DNA of 64,000 bases from Erodium maritimum (taxonomy: Eukaryota > Streptophyta > Magnoliopsida > Geraniales > Geraniaceae), in the NCBI GenBank assembly GCA_963921825.1, contig OY997591.1, forward strand, positions 39,887,825-39,951,824, given 5' to 3'. The notes beneath the pieces are model-generated. The model searched no databases and was not told the DNA's origin. It was given only the letters and a program-made list of their open reading frames with translations. This document shows positions 1-9,900 of this stretch, piece after piece. The position numbers and the translations under genes are program-made. How positions within the stretch are numbered: position 1 is the first letter of the stretch; each line of letters begins with the position of its first letter.

Positions 1-101
1 ATTCATTTCCACTCTCATAATTTGTCTGGTCTTGCCTTTGATTCTTCATTTGTGTTAGTCCACACCAAAACCTTATCACATTTCCATAGAGAAGTTGAGA
101 T
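1..101 (+). pseudogene. LINE-A ORF1, upstream fragment
   Basis: This is the part of a plant L1-type LINE ORF1 that lies left of the Gypsy-1 insertion. Frame 1 is open to the junction and ends in residues REVEI. The same frame resumes at 10300 with NLGPHSYKVLV once the element and one copy of the GAGAT duplication are removed. The reading frame is therefore continuous across the insertion, which identifies the host gene. The start of ORF1 lies outside the window. The product would be the RNA-binding ORF1 protein of a LINE. No domain is visible in this short piece, so the assignment rests on the downstream ORF2. Confidence 0.7.
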
Positions 102-214
102 TGTAAAGACCGAGAAAAGTTTAACGTTTAAATTATTAAATAATAACGTCGAGGTTGGGAACGAGTTTGTTTTGTGTAAAAAAAAAAAAAAAAAAAACTG
201 GACTGGTTCGTTCT

Positions 215-295
215 TGGGCCTGGCCCAACTAGCTGGCCCAACTAACTGGCCCATACATTGGGTATAAATACCCAATTTAGGGTTTCAACCCTAAA
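215..295 (+). promoter_or_regulatory. LTR core promoter: site II motifs, palindromic TATA box, telo-box palindrome
   Basis: One TGGGCC (215-220) and three GGCCCA motifs at 222, 235 and 248, spaced exactly 13 bp. Then an 18-bp perfect palindrome centred on the TATA box, TTGGGTATAAATACCCAA (258-275). Directly abutting is a second perfect inverted repeat, TTTAGGGTTTCAACCCTAAA (276-295), which contains a telo-box (AACCCTAA). TGGGCY site II elements next to a telo-box are known from plant promoters of ribosomal-protein and cell-cycle genes. By position, transcription should start close to 290-300 (inference). Confidence 0.75.
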
Positions 296-2140
296 CTTGT
301 CTCCCCCTTCTCTCTCTAACCCACGCAGCCTCCCTCTTCTCTCTAAACCCACGCCGACCTCCCTCCCTCGTCTGCCTCTCTCGATTCCGATCGCCGGCGC
401 CACATCCCGAGTCCCGGCCGCCGTCTCCCTTTCTTCTCCGTCCAGCCACCATCTTCACCGCCGAGCCTCCTCCTCCTCCTTCTTCTCCGACCCCAACCAC
501 GCCACCATCTCTCCCGTCCAACCACGCCGCTTCTTCTCCGTTCAACCCGCCACCGTCCCCGAGCTCCCCACGCCGTCTTCCTCTCCCGTGCTCGATTCCG
601 GCCACAGGTCCCCGCCACAGATCGCCGGCCACGCCCTCGTCCCGAGCTTCTCGCCGGCGCGTTCGACAGATCTGGGACGAAGCAACCACGGTCGTCCGGA
701 TCTGGGTCGAGAAGGGTCCAGCCGTGCACCGCCGTGCCCCGCCGCCGTGCACCGCCGCCGCCCTTGCCGTCCCTTCTCTACGGTTAGGCCCCGGCCGACG
801 CCGCCCTCGCCGGCGGCCGACCGGTTCGAAACCGAACCTTTATTTTCCCGTCTTCGAACTTCTGTGAATCGGGTTTTGTTGTAACAAACAAGGAAAAGGA
901 AATAAAACGTGTTTGTTCTTAAAAGTTATTCTTTTTTGTTTTAAATCTGAATCTGGTACCTTGTGTAACAAAAGGGAAAGGAGATGAACCCTAATTCGAG
1001 TTAAATCTAATGGAAGTTCAAAATCAGTTTTTGTAAAATGGAGAAAAACGGGACTAAAAACTAACCGGTTTAAAGACAAAATTTGGGTTTCGGTTATGTT
1101 GTAAATCGATTTAAAAACGGTGTTAAACCTGGTTTTTGGAACGAGTCAGAACGATTTTGGGACTGAAAACGTTGGATCTGTTCGGTTGGAATCAAATTAG
1201 GGTTTTGGAAAGAAAAGGGTTGTAAAATGGAAAATCAATTTAAGGAAAAAGGTTTTAAAATGAAAAGGAATTAAAAGCGTTTCGGTTTTAAAAACGGTCT
1301 AAATCGAGGAGTTGTGAATCTAAGTTGTAAACAGGATTTAGGGACGGTTGTTCAAAAACCGAACTCAATTTCATTTTGGGCTCAAAAGATCGGAACAGAA
1401 ACAGATTTGAAATAAAAGGGAATTTGATTTGAAACAAAAACCGTTCTGTTTTGAAAAAAAGGTTATCAATCGGAATTGGGAACGACTCTGGAACTCGGGG
1501 AAAAAGGGACTGCTATTTGGGTTTGAAAAGGAACAAAAGCGGACCGCTGAATCAGACCTCGGGATTCGTGCATTGGGACCGTGCCTCGCATGCACCGGTT
1601 TCGGTGCTCGGGTACCCAAACCCGATTCGCCGTGACCCCGCTTTTAGCACGCTCGAGTTTAAAAGACAAATGTCGGATTTAAATTGGACAAATCGTAATC
1701 TTTAACTTAATGGTGGAACCGTTATTAATTATGGCTTTCGTGTTATCCTTAGCGTCCGGCTTCGATCGAAGTGAAGCCCGGAGGTAGCGAGCCAGAACGT
1801 CAGCAGCTAGGAAGCGTAGCGGGTGCTCTTCGGTTGAGGTAGGGAAAAGTAGCCGGATCTCGGCCCTGATTAGGGAAAGTTAATAGTAGAATTGCATGTG
1901 ACACCGGGGTGTCGTGGGTTGAGTAGAATTATTTAATTATTAGAAAAGCATGATACGGGATTGTAGCGTTTAAGAGAAAAGCATGTGACACTTAGTAGTG
2001 TCGTAGGAACAGAGAGCTTAGCGATAATTGAATTACTGGAGGCATATGACCATGCCCGGAGGTTGTTTGTGAAACTAGTGATTTTAGGACCGTTGGAGGC
2101 ATCGAGTATGCCGGAGGTTGTCGTGCGTTTTATTTACTTG

Positions 2141-2363
2141 TTGAGTTTGGGTGGCCTTGAGAGCCCGTATTTAATTGTTGAGTTTGGGTGGCCTTGAGAG
2201 CCCGTATTTAATTGTTGAGTTTGGGTGGCCTTGAGAGCCCGTATTTAATTGTTGAGTTTGGGTGGCCTTGAGAGCCCGTATTTAATTGTTGAGTTTGGGT
2301 GGCCTTGAGAGCCCGTATTTAATTGTTGAGTCGGGGTGGCCATGAGAGCCGTGTATTTAATTT
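2141..2363 (+). repeat. 37-bp tandem array in LTR
   Basis: Five near-identical 37-bp units starting TTGAGTTTGGGTGGCCTTGA (2141-2325), then a diverged sixth. The same array is at about 8998-9220 in the 3' LTR with the same copy number. It lies inside the predicted LTR intron. Confidence 0.95.
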
Positions 2364-2367
2364 GGGG

Positions 2368-2570
2368 TCTTGAGTGGCAGTGAGTGTCGTGGGGTTGTTG
2401 AACCCGAGTCTTGACCGTTGGTGTGTCTTGAGTGGCAGTGAGTGCCCGTGGGGTTGCTGAACCCGAGTCTTGACTGTTGAGGTGTCTTGAGTGGCAGTGA
2501 GTGCCCGTGGGGTTGTTGAACCCGAGTCTTGACTGTTGAGGTGTCTTGAGTGGCCTTGAGTGCCTGTGTG
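2368..2570 (+). repeat. 59-bp tandem array in LTR
   Basis: Three units of 58-59 bp starting at 2368, 2426 and 2485, each opening TCTTGAGTGGCAGTGAGTG, plus a partial fourth from 2544. A clearly related 57-bp unit recurs in the inner solo LTR at 47080-47560, so the array type is old in this LTR lineage. Confidence 0.9.
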
Positions 2571-2613
2571 ATTGAACTTGCCTGTGATTGTGATTGTGGT
2601 TACCTGGGGTGGT

Positions 2614-2853
2614 GAGTTCTAAAGGTCGACAGCCTGATCCGACTTAGTGTCGATGAATTGCGAGTTCTAAAGGTCGACAGCCTGATCCGACTTAGTGTCG
2701 ATGAATTGCGAGTTTTAAAGGTCGACAGCCTGATCCGACTTAGTGTCGAGGAATTGCGAGTTTTAAAGGTCGACAGCCTGATCCGACTTAGTGTCGAGGA
2801 ATTGCGAGTTTTAAAGGTCGACAGCCTGATCCGACTTCGTGTTGAGGAATTGC
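2614..2853 (+). repeat. 48-bp tandem array in LTR
   Basis: Five 48-bp units start at 2614, 2662, 2710, 2758 and 2806. Each contains AAGGTCGACAGCCTGATCCG. The matching array in the 3' LTR starts at 9471. A 48-bp monomer that also contains GCCTGATCCG builds the higher-order array at 47651-48436, so the two may share ancestry. Confidence 0.95.
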
Positions 2854-3141
2854 GATAGGTCGAACCCTGACCTGATTGAGTTTGGTTACTGAGCAGCTGG
2901 TGTGCGATCCTTTGTGATCTTGTTTGGCGTTGTGTAGTCTTTCTGTCGTGTCCTTGAGGATGTCGTCGATAGTTGTGTCGGGTCTACACTGTTTTTATCG
3001 AGTGTCGAGTCTGTTGAGGAAGGTGACGGGTTGTGGTCAGTTAGGTACTTGAGTTGGGGACTGTAGCCCGGGTGTTGGGTTTGGTTTTAGTGTTACTGGC
3101 TTTTCTGCTAATTATGTCGTAGTCAGTCTGTTATCCGTGGT

Positions 3142-3179
3142 GGTGAGCGAACGCTCACCCCTAGCTGCTTTTCCTACAG
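3142..3179 (+). other. Hairpin plus acceptor-like site near LTR end
   Basis: A perfect inverted repeat GGTGAGCGAACGCTCACC (3142-3159; 8-bp arms, 2-nt loop) is followed by CCTAGCTGCTTTTCCTACAGG. The module recurs in the 3' LTR (about 9999-10036), in Gypsy-3 (56916-56879, minus), in the outer solo LTR (46141-46179) and in the inner solo LTR (48782-48819). Confidence 0.8.
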
Positions 3180-3440
3180 GTACTGTTCGTGGGACGGACT
3201 AGGTGAGCTCTCGAAGCTTGTGGAGCTAGGAGCAGAGTCCGGGTTTTGTCTTTTGAGTTTAGTGACGGATGTCGTGTACTTTTGTCCACTTGTTGGGACG
3301 TGTTGTTAAACTGTAATTATTATTTTGTTGAACTAAATTGGCTTTTTTAGTGATTTAATGAAACCAGGTTTCAAGTGTTTTTATGTTTTTAAAACGTTCG
3401 CGTCCCGAGTTCGATTTACTGAAATTGGGGCGTGACAGCT

Positions 3441-3452
3441 TGGTATCAGAGC
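3441..3452 (+). other. Primer-binding site, initiator-Met tRNA
   Basis: TGGTATCAGAGC lies three bases after the LTR end. It is complementary to the 3' end of plant initiator methionine tRNA, the usual minus-strand primer of plant LTR retrotransposons. Confidence 0.95.
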
Positions 3453-4867
3453 TCGAGGTTTCACACCTCGGACTGTCCGTCAATTAGGTGGGAGAGTCGA
3501 GTCAGTGTAGACCCGTCATGTCTTGAGTTTTGTTTTGTCTGTGTGTATGTGTAGTACGGGGTTACTGGCATACTGTTTGTGTGTGCTGCGTGAAACGTTT
3601 TTAAGCTGTCACGGGTCGACTCAGGAGCGCTCCTGTAGTCGAACGTGACGGTGCTGATGTCAAGTCGGCACAACGTAGTTTGGGGACGCCTGGACCGGGT
3701 TGTAACCGCGTGATGTCAAGTACGAGGTTTTAAAAAAATAAAGTGGAGAAAGTTTTAAAAATTGGTTGGCCCAGTGGGCGGGTCTTGATTCTGTTTGACG
3801 CCGTGGGCGTTTGTGTTTGACTTTGATTAGCCCTGTGGGCGTATGTTTGATTTTGGTTGGCCCGGTGGGCAAGGTTCGTCTTTGGTTGGCCGGTAAGCGG
3901 CGGTCGTGTGATTGTGTTGTTTTTGGCCGTGTTAGCTTGTGTTTGAGGTCGGTCTTGATTTACCGTAACTGTGTTATGTGTTTGGTGGTCGTTGTCTGCG
4001 ACGTACTTGTGTACGGGTCGCTAACAGCCGGGAAGGTTACGAATGCCCTAGGGTAGACATAGCGGGTGTAAGTAGTGTGAAATCGTTACCGCTATATTAT
4101 CAGGGTCACTGGTTTGGTCCGGTGGGTAGAATGGACCGGTTTGGCTGCCGGCCCGGTAAGGGGCCCGGCAGGTTTTGGACGCCGGCCCGGTACGGGGCAC
4201 GGCACGTCCTGGGTGCCGGCCCGGTGCGGGGCACGGTCCGGCCAGGTTACCGGCCCGGAGAGTGGCTTGGAGGGGGTCGTGTACCGGCCTGGTCCAGAGA
4301 GCCGTTTTCAACTTTTGGTGGTTGTTTCGTTGTGCGGTTAGGTTTGTCGTTGCGCGGCTTAGTGTGCGTTTGTGCGGTTTATTTGAGGGTTCTCTTACGT
4401 ATTATTACAATTGAAGTTTTATTGGTATGGGCAATGGTGTTTGCTTAGTTGAGAGCGTGTTCCCCGTCTTGAGGTTTCCCTACGTGGTCGGGTGATTGGG
4501 GTTTTTGAGGTTACGAACAATAGCGATTTACTGAATCGAGGACGTGATTCCCGTGTCAAAGTTTATCTTACTTGAGCGAGTACTAAGTTGTTGATAGCGT
4601 GAGCGGTGTGACGTTGGCATCCGGTTTTGAGGTAGTGGTTTGCCCTGGCTATCGGTAAGTCTTTAGTGCGTTACTAGTATGCCATAATCGAACGGGTGTC
4701 CGTGGAGGTGAGCATAACGCTCGTCCCCTTTACTACTTTTCCCGCAAGGGACGAGTAGCGAACACAAGTTTGGTTGCGGAAAGTTACAAGTAATGCCTAG
4801 AGGACCGTGTGAGGGTTACACTAGACCTTACCAGGGTGACTAATGGAATGGGTGTTCGGTTTCCGTT
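3453..4867 (+). other. Gypsy-1 internal leader, non-coding
   Basis: No credible gene. Around 3760-3890 there are short repeats of GGCCCAGTGGGCG type, matched on the opposite strand in the Gypsy-2 leader (37200-37310). At 4145-4262 there are four GC-rich repeats built on CCGGCCCGG. At 4707-4748 a GGTGAGCATAACGCTC stem-like sequence is followed by CTACTTTTCCCGCAAGGG, a second copy of the hairpin/acceptor-like module seen in the LTR. The Gypsy-3 leader carries its counterpart on the minus strand at about 61780-61840. Open frames here are GC-driven and not convincing. Confidence 0.75.
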
Positions 4868-6919
4868 TGGGACGTCAGTTTCATTGGATGCCGGGTTATC
4901 ACACTCGTTCGTTCGTCGAGTTGTGCTGAGAGGTTGGGGCTGAGTTTAGAGCCGTTGAGTCCACCCCTGCGTCGTGACACGCCGGTTGGTGGTGGGGTGG
5001 TGTTGACTAGGGTCTGTCATGCCTGCGGAGTCAGAGAAGCGAACCAGTACAGGAGGTTCGAGAGAGGGCCCAAGAGCCCTGATGTTGGATCGAGTCCTCA
5101 CCCCGAGGATTCGGGTGTGTTCGGAGTTGGTGAGCACGATAACGGTGGAGGAACGAGGTCTTAGTGAGACCGCGAGGGTCCGTGAGTTTTAGTAGCGGTT
5201 GAGTTTGTGCGTGTATCCGTGGGAAGGATACCCACGAAATGACCGCCTTGACGTGATCCTGTGAATGGATTGGCGAGCGAAGTACCAAGTCATTATCGAC
5301 TGTTACAGGCGACGAATGACGGTGCCAACAGGCAACACGAAAGGTTCGTGTATTCTGGGCAGTAGGAGCGAAGTTTCTCCTGTCGGCTTGTCTGCAGTAA
5401 AGGAAGTATCGACCGAGCAGAGCCGAGAATTACCGCGAGTGACGTGCGAGTTCCCCGAGGTCTTCCCTAAGGAATTGAGCGGGTTGCAACCAGTTCGTGA
5501 GGTGGAGTTCGGGTTTGACCTGGTGCCGGGAACGACAGCGATATCGATGGCGCCTTACAGGGTCGCGCCAGCCGAGTTGTCCGAGCTGAAGAGTCAGCTC
5601 GAGGAACTTCGGGAGAAGGGGCTTATTCGTCCGAGCACATCGTCGTGGGGAGCGCCAGCACTCTTCGTGAAGAAGAAGAGTGGAGAGCTTCGGATGTGCA
5701 TGGACTACCGGAAGCTGAGCCGGGTTACGGTGAATGACCGATACCCGATGCCAAAAATTGATGACATGTTCTACCAGTTGAGAGGGTCGACGTATTTCTC
5801 GAAGATCGACATGCGATCCGGATACTACCAGTTGCAAGTCCGAGAGGGGGACGTCGCAAGGATTGCATTCCGAACATGCTATGAACATTACGAGTTCTGG
5901 GCGATGACTCTGAACTACCGAACGCTCCTGCAGCGTTCTTGGACCTGAGGAACAGTATAGTCCGGCTGTTTTTAAATCAGTTTGTGGTGGTGTTTTTGTG
6001 GACGACCAGGATCCGGGAGTTAGTTGTCGGCGGTACGGACGCCGAGGGCTGGGATCATTGTACTAATTGGGAGTTACGGTATCGTGGAGGTTTGTACATA
6101 CCGCGTGACGGCGGAGGCGACGAGCTACGAGAGTCGCAACAGTCGCGTCTAACAGTGCACGTGAATAGCACTAAGAGGAGCGCGACATCAGGTGGCACGT
6201 CTAGTGGAACGGGATGCGGAGAGCGGTCCCGGAGTTAGTATCGCGATGCCTCGCCCGTCGGCAGGTGAGAGCCGAACAACAGCGTCCCGCTGGATTATTG
6301 CAGCCACCGCCGGTTGTGCCGTGGAAATAGGGGCACGTCACGATGGGTTTCGTGAGCGATTAGCCGAGTTCGGCTACAACAACAGCTTTCAGGCCAGTAT
6401 CATGATGGCACCGTTCGAAGCGTTGTATGGTAGGCCGTGTCGATCGCCCGTGTGCTAGGCAGAAGTGAGAAATAAGCGGTTCCTGGGTCTAGAACTGGAT
6501 CGAGAGACAGCTGAGTCGGTCGTGCCGAAGCGTGAGCGGTTGAAGACCGCGTAGAGTCAGCAGGAGTTATGCTGACTGACGACGCCGACCTCTCGAGTCA
6601 GAAATCAGTGGTCACGTATCCCTGGAGGTGAGTCCGAAAGATGGACTAATGCGTTTCAACCGCGGCGGAGGCGGGTTAGTCCCGCGGTGTATCAGGCCTT
6701 TCGAGGTTTTGAGTACGTCTTTGAGTGGGCAGATGTCGAAGTAACAGGTGATGCCCCGTGTGAGGAGAATCTGATGTGGGAAAGGGATCCACGAGAGAAG
6801 GTTCTGCGCGGAAAGGTTATCCGCTTAGAGCTGGTGTTGTGGCGACACCACGAGGCCGAGTCGACTCGGGAACGCGAGGACGAGGTCCGCGTGAAGTACC
6901 CCGATCAGTTCGACTCCTG
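4868..6919 (+). pseudogene. Gypsy-1 pol remnant (protease, RT, integrase pieces)
   Basis: Scrambled, deleted pol. A protease tail ([11 protein letters not shown]-like, 4920-5034) is followed by 200 bp of unclear sequence, then the end of protease and the N-terminal half of reverse transcriptase (5265-6010), which includes [12 protein letters not shown] and [15 protein letters not shown] stops at its catalytic VDD and joins sequence from the spacer before the integrase zinc domain (about 6020). The integrase HHCC region continues to about 6350, where the catalytic core is deleted. The tail resumes with [20 protein letters not shown] and ends in a chromodomain-like stretch (6757-6919). There is no gag, no RNase H and no integrase D,D,E core. 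Several stops and frameshifts remain, and no functional enzyme can be made. Confidence 0.9.
5213..5231 (+). other. GTATCC-N7-GGATAC hairpin (displaced gag 5' UTR element)
   Basis: Arms GTATCC (5213-5218) and GGATAC (5226-5231) around GTGGGAA. It is followed eight bases later by an ATG at 5239. In Gypsy-2 and Gypsy-3 the same hairpin sits just upstream of the gag ATG. Here gag is absent and the hairpin lies between two protease fragments, which indicates rearrangement of the internal region. Confidence 0.55.
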
Positions 6920-6958
6920 AAGTACGTTGTTTTTAAATTTCGGGGACGAAATTCCTTT

Positions 6959-6970
6959 AAGGGGGGTAGA
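6959..6970 (+). other. Polypurine tract of Gypsy-1
   Basis: AAGGGGGGTAGA lies one base before the 3' LTR start (6972). It is the plus-strand primer site. The same sequence on the minus strand adjoins the 3' LTRs of Gypsy-2 and Gypsy-3. Confidence 0.9.
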
Positions 6971-6971
6971 C

Positions 6972-9900
6972 TGTAAAGACCGAGAAAAGTTTAACGTTTA
7001 AATTATTAAATAATAACGTCGAGGTTGGGAACGAGTTTGTTTTGTGTAAAAAAAAAAAAAAAAAAAACTGGACTGGTTCGCTCTTGGGCCTGGCCCAACT
7101 AACTGGCCCATACATTGGGTATAAATACCCAATTTAGGGTTTCAACCCTAAACTTGTCTCCCCCTTCTCTCTCTAACCCATGCAGCCTCCCTCTTCTCTC
7201 TAAACCCACGCCGACCTCCCTCCCTCGTCTGCCTCTCTCGATTCCGATCGCCGGCGCCACATCCCGAGTCCCGGCCGCCGTCTCCCTTTCTTCTCCGTCC
7301 AGCCACCATCTTCACCGCCGAGCCTCCTCCTCCTCCTTCTTCTCCGACCCCAACCACGCCACCATCTCTCCCGTCCAACCACGCCGCTTCTTCTCCGTTC
7401 AACCCGCCACCGTCCCCGAGCTCCCCACGCCGTCTTCCTCTCCCGTGCTCGATTCCGGCCACAGGTCCCCGCCACAGATCGCCGGCCACGCCCTCGTCCC
7501 GAGCTTCTCGCCGGCGCGTTCGACAGATCTGGGACGAAGCAACCACGGTCGTCCGGATCTGGGTCGAGAAGGGTCCAGCCGTGCACCGCCGTGCCCCGCC
7601 GCCGTGCACCGCCGCCGCCCTTGCCGTCCCTTCTCTACGGTTAGGCCCCGGCCGACGCCGCCCTCGCCGGCGGCCGACCGGTTCGAAACCGAACCTTTAT
7701 TTTCCCGTCTTCGAACTTCTGTGAATCGGGTTTTGTTGTAACAAACAAGGAAAAGGAAATAAAACGTGTTTGTTCTTAAAAGTTATTCTTTTTTGTTTTA
7801 AATCTGAATCTGGTACCTTGTGTAACAAAAGGGAAAGGAGATGAACCCTAATTCGAGTTAAATCTAATGGAAGTTCAAAATCAGTTTTTGTAAAATGGAG
7901 AAAAACGGGACTAAAAACTAACCGGTTTAAAGACAAAATTTGGGTTTCGGTTATGTTGTAAATCGATTTAAAAACGGTGTTAAACCTGGTTTTTGGAACG
8001 AGTCAGAACGATTTTGGGACTGAAAACGTTGGATCTGTTCGGTTGGAATCAAATTAGGGTTTTGGAAAGAAAAGGGTTGTAAAATGGAAAATCAATTTAA
8101 GGAAAAAGGTTTTAAAATGAAAAGGAATTAAAAGCGTTTCGGTTTTAAAAACGGTCTAAATCGAGGAGTTGTGAATCTAAGTTGTAAACAGGATTTAGGG
8201 ACGGTTGTTCAAAAACCGAACTCAATTTCATTTTGGGCTCAAAAGATCGGAACAGAAACAGATTTGAAATAAAAGGGAATTTGATTTGAAACAAAAACCG
8301 TTCTGTTTTGAAAAAAAGGTTATCAATCAGAATTGGGAACGACTCTGGAACTCGGGGAAAAAGGGACTGCTATTTGGGTTTGAAAAGGAACAAAAGCGGA
8401 CCGCTGAATCAGACCTCGGGATTCGTGCATTGGGACCGTGCCTCGCATGCACCGGTTTCGGTGCTCGGGTACCCAAACCCGATTCGCCGTGACCCCGCTT
8501 TTAGCACGCTCGAGTTTAAAAGACAAATGTCGGATTTAAATTGGACAAATCGTAATCTTTAACTTAACGGTGGAACCGTTATTAATTATGGCTTTCGTGT
8601 TATCCTTAGCGTCCGACTTCGATCGAAGTGAAGCCCGGAGGTAGCGAGCCAGAACGTCAGCAGCTAGGAAGCGTAGCGGGTGCTCTTCGGTTGACGTAGG
8701 GAAAAGTAGCCGGATCTCGGCCCTGATTAGGGAAAGTTAATAGTAGAATTGCATGTGACACCGGGGTGTCGTGGGTTGAGTAGAATTATTTAATTATTAG
8801 AAAAGCATGATACGGGATTGTAGCGTTTAAGAGAAAAGCATGTGACACTTAGTAGTGTCGTAGGAACAGAGAACTTAGCGATAATTGAATTACTGGAGGC
8901 ATATGACCATGCCCGGAGGTTGTTTGTGAAACTAGTGATTTTAGGACCGTTGGAGGCATCGAGTATGCCGGAGGTTGTCGTGCGTTTTATTTACTTGTTG
9001 AGTTTGGGTGGCCTTGAGAGCCCGTATTTAATTGTTGAGTTTGGGTGGCCTTGAGAGCCCGTATTTAATTGTTGAGTTTGGGTGGCCTTGAGAGCCCGTA
9101 TTTAATTGTTGAGTTTGGGTGGCCTTGAGAGCCCGTATTTAATTGTTGAGTTTGGGTGGCCTTGAGAGCCCGTATTTAATTGTTGAGTCGGGGTGGCCAT
9201 GAGAGCCGTGTATTTAATTTGGGGTCTTGAGTGGCAGTGAGTGTCGTGGGGTTGTTGAACCCGAGTCTTGACCGTTGGTGTGTCTTGAGTGGCAGTGAGT
9301 GTCCGTGGGGTTGCTGAACCCGAGTCTTGACTGTTGAGGTGTCTTGAGTGGCAGTGAGTGCCCGTGGGGTTGTTGAACCCGAGTCTTGACTGTTGAGGTG
9401 TCTTGAGTGGCCTTGAGTGCCTGTGTGATTGAACTTGCCTGTGATTGTGATTGTGGTTACCTGGGGTGGTGAGTTCTAAAGGTCGACAGCCTGATCCGAC
9501 TTAGTGTCGATGAATTGCGAGTTCTAAAGGTCGACAGCCTGATCCGACTTAGTGTCGATGAATTGCGAGTTTTAAAGGTCGACAACCTGATCCGACTTAG
9601 TGTCGAGGAATTGCGAGTTTTAAAGGTCGACAGCCTGATCCGACTTAGTGTCGAGGAATTGCGAGTTTTAAAGGTCGACAGCCTGATCCGACTTCGTGTT
9701 GAGGAATTGCGATAGGTCGAACCCTGACCTGATTGAGTTTGGTTACTGAGCAGCTGGTGTGCGATCCTTTGTGATCTTGTTTGGCGTTGTGTAGTCTTTC
9801 TGTCGTGTCCTTGAGGAGGTCGTCGATAGTTGTGTCAGGTCTACACTGTTTTTATCGAGTGTCGAGTCTGTTGAGGAAGGTGACGGGTTGTGGTCAGTTA

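Larger units (their letters stand above)
783..3179 (+). other. Predicted LTR-internal intron (Gypsy-1 5' LTR)
   Basis: A donor-like CTACG|GTTAGG lies at 780-788 and an acceptor-like TTTTCCTACAG|GTACTG ends at 3179. The interval holds all the tandem arrays of the LTR. Related LTRs carry a better donor (CTACG|GTGAG) at the equivalent place and the same acceptor block, which is the main support. In this element the donor is weaker (GTTAGG). No transcript evidence is available here, so this is an inference from a recurring pattern. Confidence 0.4.
102..3437 (+). repeat. Gypsy-1 5' LTR (3336 bp)
   Basis: An unusually long LTR. In order it holds a run of 20 A (178-197), a promoter block (215-295), a C/T-rich leader (295-780), an AT-rich stretch, a region of three tandem-repeat arrays (2141-2853), a hairpin with an acceptor-like site (3142-3179), and a terminal segment ending GTGACA. 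It is 13 bp longer than the 3' LTR because it carries three rather than two copies of a 13-bp CTGGCCCAACTA-type unit. The 208-codon open frame at 258-884 starts at a TTG inside the TATA palindrome, is low complexity, and is not counted as a gene. Confidence 0.95.

Noticed and set aside
276-295. Telomere-like AACCCTAAA
   Set aside because: A single inverted telo-box at a promoter, not a telomeric array.
258-884. 208-codon open frame in the Gypsy-1 5' LTR (and its twin at 7115-7741)
   Set aside because: Begins at a TTG inside the TATA palindrome, low-complexity Ser/Pro/Arg, C/T-rich leader DNA. It is kept identical only because the LTRs are young. The Gypsy-3 counterpart uses another frame.
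2614-2853. CRISPR-like regular repeats
   Set aside because: Contiguous 48-bp tandem units without variable spacers, in a plant LTR.
3438-3480. tRNA gene around GGTATCAGAGCTCGAGG
   Set aside because: This is the primer-binding site matching a tRNA 3' end. No cloverleaf follows.
3978-4448. 156-codon frame in the Gypsy-1 leader
   Set aside because: Arises from GC-rich repeats. No gag motif, and other frames are equally open.
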